Origin: DASXMX01 sp036794395
Lineage (GTDB): Bacteria; Planctomycetota; Phycisphaerae; Tepidisphaerales; Tepidisphaeraceae
NCBI GenBank assembly: GCA_036794395.1
Contig: DAIRGS010000090.1
Span: 1 to 23,354, forward strand
Direction of reading: 5' to 3'
Length of the DNA stretch: 23,354 nt
A program made the position numbers and the translations under genes. Below the pieces are notes generated by a model. It had not been told where the DNA came from, did no database searches, and worked only from the letters and a program-made list of their open reading frames with translations. Numbering within the stretch: the first letter of the stretch is position 1; every line of letters begins with the position of its first letter. Shown here piece by piece: positions 18,301 to 23,354 of this stretch.

Positions 18301-18494
18301 TGCTGTATCGCGCCATCAGCGCATTGGACGACGACGGGCAAACCCCCCTGCTGGAACAAATCTACAGTGGGTTTGAAAAACAGGACTTCTCTATCCGAGA
18401 ATTTTACTGGACGATTCGCAGCATGCACGGATCGCAGATTCTTAAACTCAGGAAAAAGATCAGGGACGAAGTTGGCATGCAGCGTTTGCAATAA
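15312..18494 (+). CDS. Exported thioredoxin-HEAT repeat protein
   Basis: A 1060-residue protein. Residues 1-32 look like a signal peptide (RSALLRVALLGSAGTVGVTSPGAAQ). A thioredoxin domain follows, with FGADWCAPCRELQKV and the active-site CAPC at residues 72-75, and a cis-proline-like GPIPTLRIL. From about residue 335 onward lie HEAT/PBS-lyase-type repeats (SDAQVRREAAEELAHRA, DPLIREISLRGLQTL, DPVENVRAAVLKQL, ESWRVRAEAIDALATI), which form a protein-binding solenoid. The remaining C-terminal part is alpha-helical and unassigned. The ATG overlaps the stop of the cytochrome gene (ATGA at 15312-15315), so the two are probably translationally coupled. The pairing with a multiheme cytochrome suggests a role in reducing cysteine pairs, for example during heme attachment or in a redox complex. 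That role is inferred. Confidence 0.87.
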   Translation: MKTSHRSALLRVALLGSAGTVGVTSPGAAQTQSVAPTTAPASFTWLDTLDAGYKDAMKHQRPILVVFGADWCAPCRELQKVMDLPDIRDKLTTWTRVHIDVDKPEAGATPFAGPIPTLRILNAQGKLVAERAGYLPGDSLARWLAENLPAAGIVDPDLAGTDAPDAPTTARLVAKLGGSDASASEAAIKRLLPWPDVAGSAVAEAFSRGNLRKRLATLDLLGEWGAPVNQIDPWEPSSVTAARIESIRKWAGLAKKTPPTATTVPSASVLDAAKEDLASLQRGPAPGEASAIIDRLARAGPALLPEVYTRLKKASSESERQRLSALRYRLVSTDALSLQWTGGLERLASSDAQVRREAAEELAHRATTNDQRLLVELFNDPDPLIREISLRGLQTLGGAGGNESIIRLLKDPVENVRAAVLKQLAESPSPQSTDAVVKYIASETDPDLVVHAVRVLRASKNGNAINCLIRLLGHESWRVRAEAIDALATIYQEREGAPPVPQDQIAAAVTKLLDDSDGFVTGRAMAAMKALASGQSAQLLVDAAKRRPELTLEVVKMLADTRHQDPAFVNVLRQFSKNDNPAVRAIAVRGVASLAPKNCDAETLAALKDQSAEVRVAGAEALVSAMEQLRPTEGYINRPSFFGMGGGRVKVDPNEWIDKFRAGSVRPSWMGQILPDLRAMLKSTDPNERNAAAMPLAMLGDNSDAMAILVNAAKVDATARQSATRLIPWLPWDQRLRFFNAIAAMANDDHTLAALAEQMSQLKDRRSAEPLWQLLANTHSNSLAGPIYSALNQIYLGENMVSGDAPLTTDTKAVVEVAKGKITSGSDDQKLVALALLLGVSGTDAAEQARQIYENPKTPATFKTDAFHVLLLAQPKPDAQRLAIGALSATGPKERSLSLTFLASGPGSIQSLRDSIYISNVNISEDMVLQSGQTIKLDPPPGLDAKTILPLLSGANRDDAAMAGYLACLMGKREGLAPLVEYWKTRRNQRWDPATRLLYRAISALDDDGQTPLLEQIYSGFEKQDFSIREFYWTIRSMHGSQILKLRKKIRDEVGMQRLQ

Positions 18495-18537
18495 GTGCCG
18501 CAGGATTGAAACAGAGGTTTTTCAACAGGAGCAATTC

Positions 18538-19455
18538 ATGACCCAGATGTCTATCCGGAATTGGATGTTGGCGGCCATCGCGTTGTCGTCGTGGTTAACG
18601 TGCCAGACACCGGCAGCTACCGCGGACGGGGTTGTAACTGGCAGTGGCCGGGCGGTTATTTCGCGGCAACCCGAGATCCTTCGCGTTCAAATGGTCATAT
18701 CGGCCGAAGGCAAGGATATTGCTGAAGCGACCACGAAGCTGAAGGACGCCAAAGCAGCGGCGACTAAAAGCTTTGCGGATCTTGGAGCGTCTGAAAAGTC
18801 ACTCGAGTTCGGATCAGCGCAAGTAGGCACGGGCGCCGACCCGCGACAACAATATATGCAGCGGATGACCAGCATGCGCAGCCGCGGCGGCGCAAAACCG
18901 CCGGAGAAAGCAAAAACAGTTACAGTCTCGGCCACTCTTAAGGCGGAGTTGCCCATCAAGACCGGATCGCCCGAGGAATTGCTGATGTCGAGCTATAACC
19001 TCCAGGAGAAAATAAAGGCCATCGGCGCGTCGAAGAAAGAAACCAAGCAGCTCACTCCCGAAGAACAGGAAGCATTGGAAGAAGCGCAAGCCATGCAGGC
19101 CGCGAACGGTGGTGGAGAGACTAACCCCGGCGACCCGACCTTCCAGTTCGTCTGCAAAATCACCGATGCCGAACAACTGAAAGCAATGACCGAAGCTTTC
19201 GCAAAAGCCAAAAACAATGCCGCCCTGGTGGCAAAAGCAAGCGGAGGAGAATTGGGCGCACTGGCCCACGTGTCCAGCTCAACGAGTTCACCCGCGCCTG
19301 CCGAGGATGAAAATCAGGCATATGGCCGCTTTATGATGCGGCAAATGATGGGCGACACCGCGCCTGGCGTTCCCCCAACACAAGAAGCCACTTCAAACAA
19401 ACCCGGCCCAATCGAATTGCAGGTTACAGTGAACGCATCGTTTGGATTGAAGTGA
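18538..19455 (+). CDS. SIMPL (DUF541) domain exported protein
   Basis: A 305-residue protein with a signal peptide (WMLAAIALSSWLTCQTPAATA) and a SIMPL-family start VVTGSGRAVISRQPEILRVQMVISAEGKDIAEATTKLKDAKAAATKSF. A charged linker (PEKAKT) follows, and then a second half (FVCKITDAEQLKAMTEAFAKAKNNAALVAKASG) matching the C-terminal SIMPL strand-helix pattern. SIMPL proteins are oligomeric periplasmic proteins of mostly unknown function. AACAGGAGC stands eight bases before ATG 18538, chosen over the longer frame from 18238, which would overlap the preceding gene antiphase. It is the last gene of the operon, 43 bases after the thioredoxin-HEAT gene. No clear terminator follows. Confidence 0.87.
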   Translation: MTQMSIRNWMLAAIALSSWLTCQTPAATADGVVTGSGRAVISRQPEILRVQMVISAEGKDIAEATTKLKDAKAAATKSFADLGASEKSLEFGSAQVGTGADPRQQYMQRMTSMRSRGGAKPPEKAKTVTVSATLKAELPIKTGSPEELLMSSYNLQEKIKAIGASKKETKQLTPEEQEALEEAQAMQAANGGGETNPGDPTFQFVCKITDAEQLKAMTEAFAKAKNNAALVAKASGGELGALAHVSSSTSSPAPAEDENQAYGRFMMRQMMGDTAPGVPPTQEATSNKPGPIELQVTVNASFGLK

Positions 19456-19710
19456 CTCGACGAAAACTTTGGACGGAAATAAACATAGGCTTGGGTTGAC
19501 AGGCTTTACCACCGTTGCGTCTGGCTCGCTCAGAGCATTCGTGAACCCCTTCCAGGCTTACGAATGGTGCCGCTTCGTTCATCCCGAGTTCGCCATGGAC
19601 GCCTTTGTGTGAACCGTGCCGCCGCAGATCGGGCAAGTCATATCATTGGCTGCTTCCAATTCACCGTTCTGGAAGCGCGCGACGATCGTTGACAGCTGTT
19701 CTGGTGCCAT
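19454..19710 (-). pseudogene. Small zinc-ribbon-like protein, possibly frameshifted
   Basis: From ATG at 19710 the minus strand encodes MAPEQLSTIVARFQNGELEA then ANDMTCPICGGTVHTKASMANSG and stops at 19579-19581 (43 residues). An AAAGGG ribosome binding site lies nine bases upstream. CPICGG is half of a zinc ribbon. In another frame the strand continues HKGVHGELGMNEAAPFVSLE then GVHECSERARRNGGKAC, which supplies further Cys and His residues. Losing two bases of the ACAC stretch near 19614 would join the two frames. It may therefore be a frameshifted zinc-ribbon gene rather than a 43-residue protein. Family unknown. Confidence 0.35.
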
Positions 19711-19973
19711 ATCAATAACCCTTTTGCGTTATGGTCGGAGTTGCATGCGCGGCGATCCAATCTTCGTGCTCCGCCCGCGTTCTGCAGAGGGTCACGCCTG
19801 CTCGTCGGACCAGATTTCGCGGAACATCAGCCCGGTGAGCACTGGGTGCCGAGGCATTTGGGCAGTGAAAGCTCTTGGGCGGCGCCGGCGCCGAACCGCT
19901 CGGCTTTGCTGGCCAGGGCCGCCTCGCCGGCCAGGGTGTGTTCGGCCGTCGACATCAGCGTGTAGTTGTCGGG
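19456..19973. other. Gene-poor strip between the operon and the CRISPR array
   Basis: No intact plus-strand gene is apparent. The minus strand holds short, coding-like open frames (listed separately) that look like decayed or tiny genes. I see no tRNA, no attachment-site duplication and no convincing terminator after the SIMPL gene. Confidence 0.5.
19796..19973 (-). pseudogene. Possible gene remnant at the trailing end of the CRISPR array
   Basis: Next to the last repeat the minus strand reads NYTLMSTAEHTLAGEAALAS then KAERFGAGAAQE in one frame, with strongly GC-biased third codon positions. A second frame, in the region's lower-coordinate half, reads HPVLTGLMFREIWSDEQA and stops at 19796-19798. 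Together they look like the 3' part of a gene interrupted by a frameshift. A GTG overlaps the stop as GTGA and opens a 24-residue frame (ending AAHATPTITQKGY) that stops just before the zinc-ribbon start at 19710. This tight spacing resembles a small operon cut off by the array. No family recognised. Confidence 0.25.
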
Positions 19974-22864
19974 GTTTCAATCCACGCGCCCGGGGGGGCG
20001 CGACTCCATAGTTCCGCGAGCAATTCGCGGACATCACACGTTTCAATCCACGCGCCCGGGGGGGCGCGACGCGGGTTGTGGTGGTACGGTAACGGGGGGG
20101 TATGCGTTTCAATCCACGCGCCCGGGGGGGCGCGACCAGGACTATCGCCACTTCCGTTTCCGGTCTTTCTGGTTTCAATCCACGCGCCCGGGGGGGCGCG
20201 ACGTCCCAAAGGACGTATACGCCGGTGGCGCGATTGCGTTTCAATCCACGCGCCCGGGGGGGCGCGACCAGGGGGGTAGCCGACGATAGCAAGGTTGAGA
20301 CAGTTTCAATCCACGCGCCCGGGGGGGCGCGACCAGCGGAAACGAGCCGCTTTACTCGCTCGGGGCTGTTTCAATCCACGCGCCCGGGGGGGCGCGACCC
20401 AACGCGGGATGACTCTACGGGATCTACTTGAGAAGTTTCAATCCACGCGCCCGGGGGGGCGCGACATCTAACCGGGAGTCAATCATGCGACACATTCACG
20501 TTTCAATCCACGCGCCCGGGGGGGCGCGACTCTGCCTCTGCCGCGACGTGTTCCTTGTCGGCGAAGTTTCAATCCACGCGCCCGGGGGGGCGCGACGCTA
20601 TTGACATCCTGAATCGAAGCACGCGAACGTGTTTCAATCCACGCGCCCGGGGGGGCGCGACTAGGGTTGGGCAATTGCCAGTTGAGCGCATACAAGTTTC
20701 AATCCACGCGCCCGGGGGGGCGCGACAAGGACCGGCGCAGAGGCAATCGGGCAGGCACAGAAGTTTCAATCCACGCGCCCGGGGGGGCGCGACTACGTCC
20801 AGCAATACCGGCAGATGTCGGTGCTGGGAGTTTCAATCCACGCGCCCGGGGGGGCGCGACCTGGACAAGGTCCGAAGAGATCGCCGAGAGATCGTTTCAA
20901 TCCACGCGCCCGGGGGGGCGCGACCGGTGACCGATGTGTGATCACCATCCGCGCGGGGCAAGTTTCAATCCACGCGCCCGGGGGGCGCGACCGCGGGATC
21001 TTCCGACTTCCCATCCGTGTTATCCGTGTTTCAATCCACGCGCCCGGGGGGGCGCGACCCGGATACTTCGCAAAAGGCCATGCACCATGAGATTGTTTCA
21101 ATCCACGCGCCCGGGGGGGCGCGACCGATGCCCACGGGGCCATCATTGCCACGGCGGGGAGTGTTTCAATCCACGCGCCCGGGGGGGCGCGACCGAAGAT
21201 CAATTGCCGGCCCTTCGAAGAGCGATTGTTTCAATCCACGCGCCCGGGGGGGCGCGACCCCCGCGCGATCGCCGCCTCGCAACACGGGCAGTTGTTTCAA
21301 TCCACGCGCCCGGGGGGGCGCGACCCGGAAGCGCCGGCCTGCCCTGAGTGCAGTCGAAGGGTTTCAATCCACGCGCCCGGGGGGGCGCGACCGGCGTGGT
21401 ACTGGGGTTGTATTGTGCATCCTCTTTATGTTTCAATCCACGCGCCCGGGGGGGCGCGACCGATCGCGGAGCCCGGCGACGATGCGAGCGCGTTGCGTTT
21501 CAATCCACGCGCCCGGGGGGGCGCGACAAGCCCACCACTTGACATACAAGCACGCCTTCAATGTTTCAATCCACGCGCCCGGGGGGGCGCGACCGATCCA
21601 ACGGACGCCGCCGCATCGACATGGTCCGCGTTTCAATCCACGCGCCCGGGGGGGCGCGACCTCATGCCAACGCACAGGAGCTGCTCCGCCAGGCGTTTCA
21701 ATCCACGCGCCCGGGGGGGCGCGACCCTCTGCACCTGGAAAACCTTTTTGTGCACGTCGATGTTTCAATCCACGCGCCCGGGGGGGCGCGACCACCACGT
21801 CCCCGAGCTCAGCGAGACGCCGTGCGGCAGTTTCAATCCACGCGCCCGGGGGGGCGCGACCTGGCGCGGTTGGCGCTGTCCGGCGTCGCCAGATAGTTTC
21901 AATCCACGCGCCCGGGGGGGCGCGACCGCCAACCACCGGCGTCGCGGGCCGGAAATCGCGCGCGTTTCAATCCACGCGCCCGGGGGGGCGCGACCTCCAC
22001 TTCAGCACTCGCCGTCCACCCTTGCGAACGAGTTTCAATCCACGCGCCCGGGGGGGCGCGACATGACGTGAATGAAGTTGCTTGCCGGGATTCTGGTGTT
22101 TCAATCCACGCGCCCGGGGGGGCGCGACCAAGGCTTCAAAAGCATGAGCGAGCCTGCGAAGGTTTCAATCCACGCGCCCGGGGGGGCGCGACCGCCCCGC
22201 TGGCAACGCATCCAGCGGGGCCTTATTGTTTCAATCCACGCGCCCGGGGGGGCGCGACCAGTAGCTGTAGGTGAGGCCCGGCGCGGGATCGGTGTTTCAA
22301 TCCACGCGCCCGGGGGGGCGCGACCCCGTCCCGCGCGGCGGAGGATTGCTGGGCCTGGCTGTTTCAATCCACGCGCCCGGGGGGGCGCGACCGGCTGCAG
22401 CGCAAGGCCACCGCGGACAACGTGCACGTTTCAATCCACGCGCCCGGGGGGGCGCGACCGTGACGATCTGATAGAGCTGGAGGCTTCCGCTGGTGTTTCA
22501 ATCCACGCGCCCGGGGGGGCGCGACCGTAACGAGGTCGTTGGGGTCAAAGATGCCGCCTGTGTTTCAATCCACGCGCCCGGGGGGGCGCGACCCCGCATG
22601 CACTCGCGTACCATGCACGACGGCGATGCAGGTTTCAATCCACGCGCCCGGGGGGGCGCGACCCGCAACCGGGTTGTTGGTTGCGGTCCTGGGGGAAGTT
22701 TCAATCCACGCGCCCGGGGGGGCGCGACCTGGCATCCGGCCCCCAGCATCGCACCGCGTCGAGGAAGTTTCAATCCACGCGCCCGGGGGGGCGCGACCAA
22801 CTCCATCGCCTGATTGCGGTCCCCGATTTTCTCGTTTCAATCCACGCGCCCGGGGGGGCGCGAC
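19974..22864 (-). CRISPR. Type I-C-family CRISPR array, 44 repeats and 43 spacers
   Basis: A 31-base repeat (starts GTTTCAATCC and ends CGCGAC on the plus strand) occurs 44 times with spacers of 33 to 39 bases. In crRNA sense (minus strand) it begins GTCGCG and ends GTGGATTGAAAC, as in type I-C arrays, and forms a 7-bp stem CGCGCCC/GGGCGCG with a CCCC loop. Repeat starts: 19974, 20040, 20106, 20172, 20238, 20303, 20368, 20435, 20500, 20566, 20631, 20696, 20763, 20830, 20894, 20962, 21028, 21095, 21163, 21228, 21294, 21361, 21430, 21497, 21563, 21630, 21695, 21762, 21830, 21896, 21964, 22032, 22098, 22162, 22228, 22294, 22361, 22428, 22495, 22562, 22632, 22698, 22767, 22834. All look identical except number 16 (20962-20991), which lacks one G. 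The oldest spacers should be at the low-coordinate end. No cas genes lie in the window. Strand and subtype rest on repeat sequence alone. Confidence 0.97.
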
Positions 22865-23000
22865 CCCCTCCTGTGTAACTCCTGCCGGAGCCACAAGCAA
22901 CCTTCGACGTCCCGCGAACCGCCGCACACCAAGACTCGTCGCGCCCCCACAAACCCCAAGCCAATACATATTCACTTGTCAAAGAACCAGTTCCCGCCAT
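22865..23000 (-). promoter_or_regulatory. Probable CRISPR leader
   Basis: The sequence right of the last repeat is the leader side, given the minus-strand sense of the repeat. On the minus strand it contains TTTGACAAGTGAATATGTAT (revcomp of about 22964-22983), an AT-rich block amid GC-rich sequence, then a G-rich run, and reaches the first repeat about 100 bases later. The TTGACA hexamer has no -10 at the right spacing, so the transcription start is not called. A partial inverted copy of the repeat lies at 22938-22954. Confidence 0.6.
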
Positions 23001-23266
23001 CGCGAACCTCCCGAGGATGCCATGCGCGCTTCACGTTCGCGGGCGGGCTAAGACACTAAACCCTTATTGTTCACCGCCAAGTAGGCAGAGCATTCACAAG
23101 TGGCAGAAGCTTATTTGCCGACTTTGGAGAGCAGCTTGTCACGCACGTTGCGCATCCCACACATCCCATTTCTTGCTGTTCTCTCTGCGATCTCTCTTCG
23201 AGCCTGAGCCTCAGAGCCGAAGGCCGCGACTCCGCGGTGAATCATGAATTTTTCGGGCCAAACCCT
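22865..23266. other. Non-coding region right of the CRISPR array
   Basis: It contains the leader (to about 23000) and then about 270 bases with no supported gene. A short inverted repeat (CCGCG...CGCGG) at about 23224-23237 is followed some bases later by a T-run, too weak to call a terminator. No cas2-like C-terminus is present where a type I-C operon would normally end. Confidence 0.5.
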
Positions 23267-23354
23267 TCAAGCAATCAGCGGCCCCTCCAGATCAACGCCC
23301 GGCTTCGCCCCCGCGTGTTGAACGCGCCGCCGCCAGTTGCTCCCCAGAAAATAA
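23267..23354 (-). CDS. Possible C-terminal end of a gene entering from the right
   Basis: The minus strand is open from the window edge for 28 residues, ending KPGVDLEGPLIA and a TGA stop at 23267-23269. The GC-rich third positions and the clean stop suggest coding sequence, but 28 residues is too short to be certain and no family is recognised. It does not resemble the end of a Cas2 protein. Confidence 0.25.
   Translation of the reverse strand, partial: YFLGSNWRRRVQHAGAKPGVDLEGPLIA

Noticed and set aside
18238..18537. Long N-terminal extension of the SIMPL protein
   Set aside because: It overlaps the end of the thioredoxin-HEAT gene in another frame, while ATG 18538 has a strong ribosome binding site and is followed by a signal peptide.
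22193..22233. Rho-independent terminator at spacer 34
   Set aside because: The hairpin lies within a spacer flanked by exact repeats, so it is acquired sequence rather than a terminator of this locus.
22954..22982. A sigma-70 promoter in the leader using TTGACA on the minus strand
   Set aside because: The nearest TATGTA-like hexamer is only six bases downstream, and the sequence 17 bases downstream is G-rich, so no valid -35/-10 pair is formed.
19792..23051. Many long open frames across the array with repeated peptides such as FNPRARGGAT, FQSTRPGGRD, VSIHAPGGAR and RAPPGAWIET
   Set aside because: These are translations of the CRISPR repeat in different frames. The repeat lacks stops in those frames, and such peptides are a known source of false hypothetical proteins.

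Overview
The window looks like a chromosome segment from a GC-rich planctomycete, most likely of the Phycisphaerae type. The evidence is a surface beta-helix protein with an ESLEQRLMLA-type N-terminal motif, large envelope proteins of the MoxR/DUF58/BatA/DUF4159 kind, and a SIMPL protein and a cytochrome fusion with the architecture seen in that phylum. The taxonomic call is inference from gene content. The sequence is a draft scaffold: it carries a run of ten Ns at 12227-12236.

Left end (1-2645): the 3' part of ribosomal protein L21 (plus strand) abuts the 3' side of a minus-strand beta-helix gene. That gene is broken by a one-base homopolymer frameshift, by a 160-bp loss inside one of its 603-bp repeat modules, and by a missing 3' end. 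A LuxR-type regulator follows on the plus strand at 2646-3521.

Middle (3829-19455): nine plus-strand genes, closely spaced, form one probable operon: MoxR ATPase, DUF58, BatA-like protein, membrane vWA protein, a large DUF4175-like coiled-coil membrane protein, DUF4159, a metallophosphatase-like/four-heme cytochrome fusion, a thioredoxin-HEAT repeat protein overlapping it by ATGA, and a SIMPL/DUF541 protein. The first six resemble the Bat/MoxR envelope modules, in which a AAA+ chaperone acts on vWA partners. The last three add predicted exported redox and scaffold proteins, so the operon may couple a chaperone-vWA complex to periplasmic thiol or heme chemistry. That link is inference.

Right end (19456-23354): a gene-poor strip with small coding-like minus-strand remnants leads into a large CRISPR array at 19974-22864, with 44 repeats and 43 spacers. 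The repeat is of the type I-C family (ends GTTTCAATCC / CGCGAC). Its sense strand is the minus strand, so the leader lies at the right, from 22865. No cas gene is present in the window. Notable features of the array are a strong single-base bias at one spacer edge that appears only in the younger part, several spacers with long perfect hairpins, and a partial inverted copy of the repeat in the leader. The long open frames across the array are artefacts of the repeat period and are not genes.
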